From NCBI GenBank assembly GCA_016946835.1, contig JACVTC010000083.1, forward strand, positions 692,501-722,500: DNA of 30,000 nucleotides, in the 5' to 3' direction. The notes beneath the pieces are model-generated. The model worked only from the letters and a program-made list of their open reading frames with translations, made no database searches and was not told where the DNA came from. The translations under genes and the position numbers were made by a program. Below are positions 1 through 8,527 of this stretch, piece after piece. Numbering within the stretch: position 1 is the stretch's first letter; the number at the start of each line of letters is the position of its first letter. This DNA comes from Neocallimastix lanati (nom. inval.) (lineage: Eukaryota; Neocallimastigomycota; Neocallimastigomycetes; Neocallimastigales; Neocallimastigaceae).

Positions 1-60
1 GACCAACGTTCACCTTCAGGATTATACTATTTTAATAAATCAAAACAAAGTAAAATATAA
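1..60 (+). CDS. Possible C-terminal end of an upstream gene
   Basis: Frame 1 is open from the window edge to a TAA at 58-60 and would encode about 19 residues (starting DQRSPSGLYYFN). The first 25 bases are clearly less AT-biased than what follows, which is why the stretch stands out. No domain can be recognised from so little. It would converge on the esterase gene ending at 211. Chance openness over 60 bases cannot be excluded. Confidence 0.3.
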   Translation, partial: DQRSPSGLYYFNKSKQSKI

Positions 61-210
61 ATATATATATTTATATAAAAATAAAAATAATAAATTAAAA
101 AAAAAAATAAATAAATAAAATTATTAATCATTATTTTAAAATCTTTTTAATAATATATATTAATAATAATAATAATTAAATTTAAATAATAATAATAATA
201 AATTTTAAAT
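61..210. other. AT-rich spacer between convergent gene ends
   Basis: About 150 bases made almost only of A and T, with AAT/ATT repeats at 160-200. It would carry the 3' ends of the two flanking genes. No coding frame or polyadenylation signal stands out from the background. Confidence 0.6.
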
Positions 211-524
211 TTAATGTTTTTTCATTATTAAACCTACTTGTCTCATATACGACATATCTTCGAAATTTGTTTGAATTGCAGATAATGAATCACTATTATA
301 AAATTATTAATATTTATTAATATTATTAAAGGAACATAAATTATATATATTTTTAAAATTGTAGAAATTTCTTACCCAAAAACTACTAATTCTGTTATAT
401 TACTATATTTAAATTTATTAGTACTTGATAAATAAGTAGTTGAAACTTTACTTCCTTCTACATATGCATAAACATTATTTATTATTAATGTTATAAAAAA
501 TCCAATAAGAAATAAATTATTCAT
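211..524 (-). pseudogene. Truncated GDSL/SGNH (CE16-like) esterase gene, two exons
   Basis: Exon 1 (524-376) starts MNNLFLIGFFITLIINNVYA, a clear signal peptide. A GTAAG donor at 375-371 and an AG acceptor at 294-293 bound an 83-nt intron (375-293). Exon 2 (292-211) continues in phase to TAA at 213-211. The spliced product is 76 residues. The exon junction falls in ELVVFGDSLSAIQTNFEDMSY, the block I nucleophile motif (GDSL) of SGNH hydrolases, in the form I associate with secreted CE16 acetyl-esterases of anaerobic gut fungi. Such enzymes are around 300 residues and need further blocks ending in Asp/His, but here the frame leaves the family after MSY and stops at KKH. The catalytic Asp-His part is missing, so it should be inactive. 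It could instead be an intact 5' end with an unrecognised further intron, but the sequence towards 61 shows no continuation. Confidence 0.62.
293..375 (-). other. Spliceosomal intron, 83 nt
   Basis: On the minus strand a GTAAGAAA donor begins at 375 and the acceptor ATAATAG ends at 293. Removing it restores the codon GG|T (Gly) of the GDSL motif in phase 2. The intron is nearly pure A/T, while the flanking exons hold most of the G/C, as expected for an AT-rich fungus. Confidence 0.65.
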
Positions 525-1626
525 TTTGTTTGTATATAATTTTTTTATGAGAAAAATTTTTTCTTTTTTTTTTTTTTTTTTTTCTTGTTTGTTTTAAGTT
601 TTATTTTTATTTTTTATCACAATTTCTATTTTCTTCTTCTATTTTATTTTTATTTTTTATTTATTTATATCACAATTTCTATTTTCTTTTTCTATTTTTT
701 TTTTTTTTTTTTTAACTTTATATTTTATTTAAAATTTAATTTTAAACTTTCTTTTATATATACTTTTTTATTATTATTTTATCTTCTATTAATTTTTTTT
801 AATAAAAATAAATAAATATATATATATTAATAAAGATAAATAATAGAAGATAAATAATAGAAATATAAATAAAACCAAAATAAATATATGTATTATATAA
901 TTATATATAAATAATAAAAATAAATAAAAATTTTTTAATGTTTAAAATATACCAATAATTAACAAATAACAGAAGGTTTTAATTTATTTTCAATTTATAA
1001 AATAAATTATACATATATTAAAATTTTATAAATATATTTTGTAAATTGAAAATAAATTAAAACCAATTTTTTTTTTTTTTTTTTTCTTTTTTATTATAGT
1101 TAATAAACTTTTATTGGATTTCACAAAAAAAATAATTATTAGATTTCACAAAAAAAATAAAAAAGAAAAAAAAATATATAATTATATTATATATATAAAT
1201 ATATATACATATAAAAATTTTTTTTTTTTTTTTTTTTTTTTTTGATTTTGATTTTAATAAATTTATTAATTTTAACAATTAAAATAATAAGGATATTACA
1301 AAGAATATTAAACCATTGATAAGCATAGTTTTTATTGTTAAAGGAAAAAAAAAAAAAAATAAAAATTAGATAATATGAAAGTATGAAATTATTATTAATA
1401 TTGTTTTTTTTTTTTTTTTGAGAAAAAAAATAATAATAATATAAAATATAAAATAATATATTTATATTAAAAATGAAACTATTAACATTGTATCGATGAT
1501 TTGTTACATATCATTATATATATATTTTAATATATAAAATGTATACCAGTTATCAATATATGACAAAATAAAACTTCAAATATAATATAATTAATTGTTT
1601 TTTATAAAATTATAATAACAACAACA

Positions 1627-1667
<41 letters not shown>

Positions 1668-1825
1668 GAAGAAGAAGAAGAAGAAGAAGAAAAATAAAAA
1701 TAAAAATAAAAATTTAAAATCTTATGGTTAATATAAAATTTAAATAGGATAAAATAAATCAAAAACTATTTTCTCTTAAATATAAATATTATTTAATAAA
1801 GATAGATATTAGTATTTTTTTTCAT

Positions 1826-1856
<31 letters not shown>

Positions 1857-2137
1857 TATATATATATGGTTTATTTTAATTAATTATTTTAAATATTATT
1901 ATCAAATTTATTATTTATATTAATACTTTTATATTTTTATTTTTTTGCTTTTAATTATATAAATCTTTTAGGGTTTTATTATAGATTAAATATAATAACT
2001 TTTATTGCATGCAATAATAATGTTATTAATACTTTTATTATTATTATTACAAATGACTCTTTTTTTTTTTTTTTTTTAATGGATATATATATTTTTTTAT
2101 TTATAAATATATATATCTATATAAAAAAAATTTTTTC
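525..2137. other. AT desert with microsatellites and homopolymers
   Basis: No credible gene in about 1.6 kb. It contains T tracts (for example 564-583, 1219-1243, 1827-1855), a two-copy direct repeat (615-634 and 668-687, period 53), a perfect 23-bp inverted repeat (975-997/1042-1064), a duplicated 'gatttcacaaaaaaaataa' (about 1118 and 1142), AAT repeats (1627-1666) running into AAG repeats (1667-1690), and a 16-bp palindrome at 2002-2017. The open frame at 585-815 is T-tract translation (mostly F, L, Y, I). Confidence 0.7.
975..1064. repeat. Perfect 23-bp inverted repeat
   Basis: Arm 975-997 (GGTTTTAATTTATTTTC then AATTTA) is exactly complementary to 1042-1064, with 44 nt of AT-rich spacer. 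A 23-bp perfect stem is above what simple AT composition gives easily. It may be a small MITE or hairpin. No target duplication is obvious. Confidence 0.6.
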
Positions 2138-2144
2138 AAAAAAA
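2138..2144 (-). terminator. Pol III T7 terminator of the tRNA gene
   Basis: On the minus strand the tRNA 3' end (2148) is followed by AAA and then seven T residues. An oligo-T run of this length a few bases after the gene is the normal RNA polymerase III stop. Confidence 0.8.
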
Positions 2145-2147
2145 TTT

Positions 2148-2239
2148 GCTCCTGGCGGGGGTCGAACCCGCGATCTTCGCGTTGCATAAGAGGCACACCC
2201 TTATAAGCACGACGCCTTAAACCTCTAGGCTACAGGAGC
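2148..2239 (-). tRNA. tRNA-Ile(UAU) with 19-nt intron
   Basis: The 92-nt gene folds as a cloverleaf: acceptor GCTCCTG/CAGGAGC (7 bp), D arm GCC/GGC, anticodon stem TCGTG/CGCGA, variable loop AGATC, and T arm GCGGG-TTCGACC-CCCGC. The anticodon loop becomes CTTATAA (anticodon TAT) only after removing a 19-nt insert at 2183-2201, one base 3' of the anticodon, which is the canonical tRNA intron position. The intron contains CTTAT, which can pair with ATAAG across the anticodon, as in normal pre-tRNA introns. The exons resemble yeast tRNA-Ile(UAU), which also has an intron. A T7 terminator follows, and TCAACA lies 12-16 nt upstream, where the first retrotransposon has inserted. Confidence 0.93.
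2183..2201 (-). other. tRNA intron
   Basis: The insert AGGGTGTGCCTCTTATGCA lies one nucleotide 3' of the UAU anticodon (a one-base shift in either direction is possible). Its removal gives a 7-nt anticodon loop and a 73-nt mature tRNA. Confidence 0.85.
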
Positions 2240-2250
2240 TCCACAAGCTT

Positions 2251-2255
2251 GTTGA
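2251..2255. repeat. GTTGA target-site duplication, tRNA-side copy
   Basis: The same five bases occur at 9424-9428, 16796-16800 and 17704-17708, so every LTR-family A boundary on this side of the tRNA carries them. In the tRNA direction it reads TCAAC, followed by A. Confidence 0.9.
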
Positions 2256-3151
2256 TGTAATAATTCTATTAAGAACTAACTCAAAATAGAATTATTAACT
2301 ACAACTTAACGACTAATTCATTAAGTTGAGAAAATAAAATAAAATAAATTTTTTTTTTACCTTTAATGTAGAGTTTATTATAAAATTAATTATAATAATA
2401 ACACAAAATGTAAGAGAAGAATTGTTTGTATAAATTGATCTTAAAAATATGTTTTTGAATAAAATATTTTTATTAATTTATTAAAGTTAAAAATATAAAA
2501 ATGTTACTATTATAACTATGTTTTTTTTTATAATAATAACTCTTGATTTCTCAAAGAGAACTCAAGAGCCTTATTTATATTTTTTTATGAAAATAAGGTT
2601 AAATAAGAAAGGGTTTTCTAATCTTAACAAATCTCTTATCTAGGAAAAGATTAGATAGAAAAACCTAGATAAGTTTTCGATCGATATTCTATCCATATCG
2701 ATCATCGCATTAATTAAGTAAAACCGATTACTTCTAAAAAGTAATTGGAAAAAATCTTAATTAACCGATTTTCCAATCTAATGATCGAAAATAAAAGAAT
2801 AAAATAATAAAAGATATTTCGATCATATAATTTATCCTTATATTAAAAATATAAAATTAAATAGTTAATAAAATACAGAATACATTATAAAATACAGAAT
2901 ACATTATAAAATACAGAATACATTATAAAATACAGAATAGAATACAATACAAAATACATTAGTTACAGTAGAGAATTTAACATATTGTAAATATATTATT
3001 TAAAATTAATTAAATAAATTTTGTTAAATTAATGAATATTTAAAATTAAATTAAATAAATTTAATAAATATTATATGTAATTAAATAAAGTTATAATAAC
3101 TTAACTAAGAAAATATAATTATTTGTTAGCAAATAATTATAGATTCTTACA
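2256..3151 (-). repeat. Element 1 3' LTR (family A)
   Basis: 896 bp, the same length and sequence by eye as 8528-9423. It carries the TATA box (2572-2579), the self-primer segment (2533-2544) and a 19-bp tandem repeat of about 3.7 copies (2870-2940). The GTTGA duplication directly abuts position 2256. Confidence 0.95.
2870..2940. repeat. 19-bp tandem repeat inside LTR family A
   Basis: Units of AAAATACAGAATACATTAT start at 2870, 2889 and 2908, plus a partial unit at 2927-2940. The array recurs at 9142-9212 and, inverted, in LTR C (about 17020-17085). It sits in the U3 part, upstream of the TATA box in the element direction, so it could be an enhancer-type array; that is inference. Confidence 0.8.
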
Positions 3152-3164
3152 TTGCTCTGTTTAA

Positions 3165-6100
3165 TTATGATGTTTCCATTAAGTCTTCATTTCTTTTAGT
3201 ATATGGTTCCAATTGTGAGATATGAAATACCGGATGGAGATGTAAGTTCTCTGGAGGTTCCAAACGGTAATTCATTCTTTCCCTTTTCTCGATGATTTTA
3301 AAAGGTCCAAGATATTGAGTGGATAATTTTCTAGAGGGTTCATTCGTAAAGTAGTATCTTCTAAGCATAACCAAATCATTTACCTTAAAGTCAGGTCCTA
3401 CAGATTTTTTATTGTCAGCATATTTCTTAAAATCTTCTTTGGCTTTAACTAAATGTTGACGAAGGGCATTGAAATGTGAAGACCAATCCCTTGTAAGAAC
3501 AGAAGCACTATCTTTTAGCAGAATCGGTGGTGAATCAATAACACAATTTGGGTCAAATCCATAGTTAGCATGAAAAGGAGTTTGAGCTATTGATTTGTGA
3601 ATGGAGTTGTTGTAGGACATTTCACATAAAGGGAGGTAGAAACACCATTCATTTTGAGCAGAAGAACAATAGCAGCGAAGATATTGTTCTATTACAGCAT
3701 TAGCCCGTTCAACCTGACCATTTGATTGTTGGTGGTGAGCAGTAGCAAGTCTTGGTTTAGCACGAATAGCATCGCACAACGAAGTCCAAAATTGAGAAGA
3801 GAATTGGGAACCATGATCAGACACAATCACTTTAGGAAAACCATGATACTTAAAGACTTGGAAAAGTAAGAGCTTGGCAGTTAAGTCGGCAGAGGGAACA
3901 TCGGAGCAGGGTACTAAATGAATCATTTTGGTTAAATGATCAGAAACAACCATGATACAAGTGCAATCTTGTGAAGAAGGCAATGAAACAATAAAATCGA
4001 CGCCAATAACTTCCCAGGGTTTTGTAGGAGTAGGAAGTGGTATTAGTTTACCATAAGGTTTATGACGACGGATTTTATTTCTACAACAAACATCACAAGA
4101 AGCCACATAATTTGAAATATCTTTTTTCATATTAGGCCACCAGTAGTTCCTTCTGAGTTTTTCAAAGGTCCTATCTACCCCCTGATGGCCACTAGTGGGT
4201 GCATCATGGAAAGACTTTAAAAGTCTAGCCCTGAGACTGGAAGGAATAATAATACGCTTTTGAAAGTGAAGTACGCCATCGACGAAGGAAAATAAAGAAC
4301 TTTTGATGTTGTTTGACTTATCCCTTATTTTTAAGAGGATATTTTTACAATAATTATCAGCTTTCTGTGCTTCAATAAGACTACTAATATTGTCATTTAT
4401 AGCACAACAGAAAGCATTATTGTTAATTACAGGTTGTGATTCAGATGAAGAGTCAGATTTAAAATCTGGGCGTCTTGAAAGAGCATCTGGTTTGCCACTT
4501 TTAGCGCCTGATCTGAATGCAATCCTATAGTCAAACTTTGATAAAAAGAGACTCCAACGAATTTGTCTTTGATTTAAATGTTGGGGTTTCTTAAAATACA
4601 ATAAGTTCTTGTGGTCTGTTATTACTTGAACAGGAAATTTAGCGCCTTCTAAATGATGCCTCCAAGTTTCAAACGCAGTAATTATAGCAAGAAGTTCTTT
4701 ATCATATATAGTATAATTGACTTCTGCTTTATTGAGGGATCTAGAATGGAAGGCTACGGGATGCAATAAGTTATCAGTGTCACTAACCTGAGAAAGTATG
4801 CAACCGACAGCAAAGTCGCTAGCATCTGTTTCAACGATGAATTCTTTCTCTGGATTAGGAAAAATGAGCACTTCATCAGCTTTAAAAGATTCTTTCAATT
4901 TATTAAATGCTTTATTTGCTGATTCATCCCAATTAAATGTAGTATTTTTCCTTAAAAGTCGACGAAGAGGTTCCATATTTTTGGCAAAATTATTGATAAA
5001 CTTTCTATAGAAATTACATAAGCCTAGAAAACTTTGTAATTCCTTTTGATTCTTCGGAATAGGCCAATCCAGAACAGATTTTACCTTATCCTTATCCATA
5101 GTGAGACCATCTACAGAAACAGTGAAGCCTAAGAAAGTGGTTTTAGTAACATGGAAGTCACATTTCTCTAATTTAGCATATAATCCATTGTTGATGAGAA
5201 GTTGAAGAACGATCCTAACATGTTTAATATGTTCTTTTTCGTTGTTAGAGTAAATAATGATGTCGTCCAGATAGACTTGCACGAAAGAACCAATGATATC
5301 ACTGAAGATATCTTGTACAAAACGTTGAAAAACCGAGGGGGCATTTCGAAGTCCAAAAGGCATAACGAGATATTCGAAATGTCCTAAAGGGGTTCTAAAA
5401 GCAGTAAGATATTCGTGACCTTCTTTAACTCTGATTAGGTTATAAGCAGATCTAAGGTCAAGACGAGTAAATATCTTAGCTCCTTGAAAGGATTCAATCA
5501 AGTCATTTATTCTTGGAATTGGGTAGCTATTACGGATTGTGATAGCATTTAATCGGCGATAATCTACACAGAGTCTAAGGGTACCATCGCGTTTCATTAC
5601 AAATAATATAGGAGCACCTGCTGGTGATTTTGACTTCCTAATGAATTTCTTTTTTAAGTTTTCCTTAATATAATCCTTTAAAGCTTTCAGTTCTTGTACA
5701 GTAAGAGAGTATATTGGACCAAAATAAAGTTGTCCACCAGGAATAAGTTCAATAGCAATATCATAGTCACGATGGGGTGGTAAGTTCTCAGCTTGTTTCT
5801 TTTCAAATACTATTTTAAGATCCGAATAGTATTTATTAATAATCTCTTCTTTTCCCTGAACGTCAGTGTTTACTTCTTCTGAATCAATCATTGCAGCACA
5901 TAAATCAGAATCTGAGATATCTGTATCAAAAGCCGAATTTGGTAATACTGAATCTTCTTCTGAATTCTCCAACATTGAAGCAGTAATATTTTTATTTTGA
6001 TTAAAAAACTTATTACTTTTGGAGGATGGGCAATGTGAGCCACAGTATCTACCAAGGAAGTAGATTCTATTATTTTTATAATCGATGAAAGGATTGTGAA

Positions 6101-7208
6101 CGGATAACCAATCCCTTCCAAGAATACCATTAATGCCCTGAAGAGATAGATTAGCAATGCAGAATTCAAAAGTTTCCTTATGATCCATAAATTTTAATTT
6201 AAGGGGCTTAGTAGTTTGTCTGATATTCATACTTTTCCCATTAGGAAGTTGGATGTTGATTTGGGAATTGAGTCCTAACACAGGTAATCTATTAGAATTT
6301 GCGAAGTTTTTACAAATAAAACTTCTGGCAGAACCCGAATCAATTAATAGATTTGCCTTAATATTTCTTCCATTAATATCAAGGTAGAAGGTAGTTGTGA
6401 TTGTTGTTTTAATATTCGGGGTGTAATTTGCTGAAAGTATGTCGTTTTTAGACTTATTTTTTCTGAAATGAGAATGTTTAGAATTCTTTTCTGATTTTAA
6501 TAAATCGTTTCTCTTCCTATGAAACGACATTTTTCCATTAAATTTATTTTTTTGATTGTGGCGTAGACGACTTTCCAAAAAACACTTCTTATCAATTCCA
6601 ATAATAATGTTGGTAGCTTCAAAAAGAGTAGATGGCTTTTCGAGTTTATCAAACTCTTCGCGGACTTTGTCAAGTAGACCCTTACCGATTATATCGATTA
6701 AAACTTCGTCGGGCCATCCTAAACGTCCAGCCAATCTCCGAAATTCAATAGTATATTCAGCAACATTTCCTAATTGAAGTTGTTTCAATTTCCACAACTT
6801 TTCCATGATGACATATTTTTGCTTCCTTTCATTCCCAATATCAAAGTTATCCAGTAAGAGCTTCTTAAACTTACTAAATTCAAGGTTCTTTAGAGTACCA
6901 TCAGTTAAAAGAGAAAGACCCCATTTTCTGGCGGTACCAGTAAGTTTATTAATAACAAAAGAACTTTTTAGTTCATCCTTTTGAAAGGAATTTGGATGCT
7001 CCTTAAAGAAATCTTCACTTTGAATTAAAATTTCTAATATATTTAGTTTATTGCTTTCATTTTCCTTTTGGAGGACACCATTAGGAGAAAAGAAAGCAGG
7101 AATGAAGTCAGCAATTGCAGTAATAAGTTTGGATGCATTTTCATCATGGAGATAGGAATTATTAACTTCACTTGAGGAAATTGCTTGTTTATTACTATTG
7201 AAATCCAT
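3165..7208 (-). CDS. gag-pol: Gag-Pol polyprotein of Ty3/gypsy element 1
   Basis: A single 1347-residue frame. The Gag (retrotrans_gag) domain is about 35-215, followed by a basic linker without a CCHC zinc knuckle. The aspartic protease has DSG at 290-292 and ILGRDWL at 362-368. Reverse transcriptase spans about 480-705 with LDLRSAYN (583-590) and the YLDD catalytic box at 646-649. RNase H has D795, the DKELLAI segment (836-842) and TDHKNLL (864-870). The integrase zinc finger is H1001, H1008, C1038, C1041; the catalytic triad D1071, D1131, E1167 has DD35E spacing; and a GPF module lies at 1301-1303. The protein ends soon after HPVFHISQLEPY, so there is no chromodomain. The stop is only 13 bp before the 3' LTR. 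No frameshift separates gag from pol, so Gag:Pol balance must be set by processing or turnover, as proposed for Tf1. All catalytic residues look intact. Confidence 0.95.
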   Translation of the reverse strand: MDFNSNKQAISSSEVNNSYLHDENASKLITAIADFIPAFFSPNGVLQKENESNKLNILEILIQSEDFFKEHPNSFQKDELKSSFVINKLTGTARKWGLSLLTDGTLKNLEFSKFKKLLLDNFDIGNERKQKYVIMEKLWKLKQLQLGNVAEYTIEFRRLAGRLGWPDEVLIDIIGKGLLDKVREEFDKLEKPSTLFEATNIIIGIDKKCFLESRLRHNQKNKFNGKMSFHRKRNDLLKSEKNSKHSHFRKNKSKNDILSANYTPNIKTTITTTFYLDINGRNIKANLLIDSGSARSFICKNFANSNRLPVLGLNSQINIQLPNGKSMNIRQTTKPLKLKFMDHKETFEFCIANLSLQGINGILGRDWLSVHNPFIDYKNNRIYFLGRYCGSHCPSSKSNKFFNQNKNITASMLENSEEDSVLPNSAFDTDISDSDLCAAMIDSEEVNTDVQGKEEIINKYYSDLKIVFEKKQAENLPPHRDYDIAIELIPGGQLYFGPIYSLTVQELKALKDYIKENLKKKFIRKSKSPAGAPILFVMKRDGTLRLCVDYRRLNAITIRNSYPIPRINDLIESFQGAKIFTRLDLRSAYNLIRVKEGHEYLTAFRTPLGHFEYLVMPFGLRNAPSVFQRFVQDIFSDIIGSFVQVYLDDIIIYSNNEKEHIKHVRIVLQLLINNGLYAKLEKCDFHVTKTTFLGFTVSVDGLTMDKDKVKSVLDWPIPKNQKELQSFLGLCNFYRKFINNFAKNMEPLRRLLRKNTTFNWDESANKAFNKLKESFKADEVLIFPNPEKEFIVETDASDFAVGCILSQVSDTDNLLHPVAFHSRSLNKAEVNYTIYDKELLAIITAFETWRHHLEGAKFPVQVITDHKNLLYFKKPQHLNQRQIRWSLFLSKFDYRIAFRSGAKSGKPDALSRRPDFKSDSSSESQPVINNNAFCCAINDNISSLIEAQKADNYCKNILLKIRDKSNNIKSSLFSFVDGVLHFQKRIIIPSSLRARLLKSFHDAPTSGHQGVDRTFEKLRRNYWWPNMKKDISNYVASCDVCCRNKIRRHKPYGKLIPLPTPTKPWEVIGVDFIVSLPSSQDCTCIMVVSDHLTKMIHLVPCSDVPSADLTAKLLLFQVFKYHGFPKVIVSDHGSQFSSQFWTSLCDAIRAKPRLATAHHQQSNGQVERANAVIEQYLRCYCSSAQNEWCFYLPLCEMSYNNSIHKSIAQTPFHANYGFDPNCVIDSPPILLKDSASVLTRDWSSHFNALRQHLVKAKEDFKKYADNKKSVGPDFKVNDLVMLRRYYFTNEPSRKLSTQYLGPFKIIEKRERMNYRLEPPENLHLHPVFHISQLEPYTKRNEDLMETS

Positions 7209-7348
7209 TTTTATGCCTTTAGTATAGATAAAAATAGGATAGAGTTAACAAAATGGACATTTTTATTACACAAAATTAAGAATTATAATAAGGATTTTGA
7301 TTAATAAATATTTTATAGAATACACTTTAATTTCTTCCTTCCCGTGTT

Positions 7349-7417
7349 ACCGTTCATTTGGTTTATCAACCAAAGGGCTGAGGTGTAGGTCTAATGTTAC
7401 AGCCTACCAGTAACGGT
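7349..7417 (-). other. Candidate structured RNA element just upstream of gag
   Basis: The closing stem ACCGTT (7349-7354) pairs with AACGGT (7412-7417). Inside are two hairpins: 7357-7363/7368-7374 (7 bp, TATC loop on the plus strand) and GGCTG (7376-7380)/CAGCC (7400-7404). This makes a compact three-way junction, about 140 nt before the gag start. The unusually high G/C supports selection. A packaging, dimerisation or translation signal is possible; the role is unknown. Confidence 0.45.
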
Positions 7418-7724
7418 CAACTACGTACTTGGAAATTAAATTAAAATGATTAACAAAATATTATTATAAACTTATCCTTTATTATAAACTTCTGCATAAA
7501 TACAATATTTAGTATTATTTTAATTAAAATTCAATATCACTTTCTTATGCCTTACAACATTCAAAAACCGGCAAAAGTGATCCATTAAAACATAAAAAAA
7601 ATATTTTATGTTTTCCATAGCAGTTTTATATAATCAAGCATAAAAAAACATAACTGCTATAACCAATTTTGTTTGGGATAAACAAACTGTTAAAACCCAT
7701 TATTAAAATTAAAACTATATAATT

Positions 7725-7956
7725 TTACTTCAATACATAATATTGAAGAACCTCGAGGCCTTCGGTGACCAAGAGTTCCTTATTCGCTAGAGCTACATTC
7801 GGATAACCTATACTTTCACGTGAAATACTGCATTTCCGTACAGTACAAACCGCTACGGTATAGGAAAAGGAGACCTTTCCTTTATTACTACCTAAAAATG
7901 TACTCACCATCCCCAATTAGATGGCTAACTCTATATATGAAGGTATTATTACCTTC
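7725..7956 (-). other. High-complexity leader island with 63-codon upstream ORF
   Basis: This stretch is clearly less AT-biased than its surroundings. On the minus strand an ATG frame of 63 codons (7916-7725, starting MGMVSTFLGSNKGKVSFSY) covers it, but I do not recognise the peptide. The same DNA also has pairing: GAAGGTA/TACCTTC (7939-7945/7950-7956), CCTATAC/GTATAGG (7807-7813/7858-7864) and the 12-bp palindrome TTTCACGTGAAA (7814-7825). It may be a short upstream gene, a folded leader RNA, or captured host sequence. Confidence 0.4.
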
Positions 7957-8024
7957 TCAGTTTGTTATTTTTTATTTATTTTTTAATGTTTTTATTTATT
8001 TCTTTATTTCTTTATTATTATTAT

Positions 8025-8066
<42 letters not shown>

Positions 8067-8309
8067 ATTTTAAATTATTATTTCTATTCTTAATTATATT
8101 ATCTAAAATTATTCTATATTATTAATTCTTTATTATTAAAATAATTATAATCTATTCTATTATTATTCTAAATCTAATATATATTATTATATTTATTAAT
8201 TATTTTAATTAACTTAAATTATTATAATCTAAAACTATTCTAAAATATTAATTTATTATTCTATTATTTACTATTAAAAAAAAATTTTTTTTTTTTTTTT
8301 TTTTAATAT

Positions 8310-8346
<37 letters not shown>

Positions 8347-8515
8347 CAAAATTGCTAATAAAAAAATTTTTTTTTTTTTTTGCGCCACTCTAGCTATATA
8401 TTATTATTGTATTCTAATATATATAATTTCAATAGACTAATTCACTAATAAAATTTCCAATGTTACACTATTCTAAAAATTTTTCACATTTTATCTAACC
8501 CTAAGCTAATCTAAG

Positions 8516-8527
8516 AAGAGTTATTAT
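8516..8527 (-). other. Self-primer binding site of element 1
   Basis: Directly after the 5' LTR, in the element direction, comes ATAATAACTCTT. It is the exact complement of AAGAGTTATTAT in the element's own LTR (8816-8805), which starts 35 nt downstream of TATAAATA. There is no TGG start matching a tRNA 3' end. This is the arrangement of Tf1-type self-priming, where the mRNA 5' end primes reverse transcription. Confidence 0.7.

Larger units (their letters stand above)
7209..8527 (-). other. Long internal leader of element 1
   Basis: 1319 bp lie between the 5' LTR and the gag ATG at 7208. In the element direction it holds the primer site, then several poly(A) tracts (plus-strand T runs at 8027-8062, about 8288-8304, about 8311-8343 and about 8368-8381), a richer-complexity island at 7725-7956 and a possible three-way RNA junction at 7349-7417. 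Many ATGs precede gag, so simple scanning from the cap would be inefficient. Confidence 0.7.

Noticed and set aside
585-815. 76-codon open frame, almost all F, L, Y, I
   Set aside because: Translation of T-rich low-complexity sequence; no start context, no domain and no G/C rise.
2148-2239. tRNA-Leu or tRNA-Ser with a long variable arm
   Set aside because: The extra bases sit in the anticodon loop, not the variable region; removing 19 nt gives a perfect tRNA-Ile(UAU) cloverleaf.
2870-2940. 19-bp repeats suggesting a CRISPR array
   Set aside because: Units are directly contiguous without spacers and recur inside every family A LTR; a eukaryotic context also argues against it.
4798-6777. Plus-strand and other-frame open stretches over element 1 pol
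   Set aside because: All lie inside the intact minus-strand gag-pol frame and show no domains of their own.
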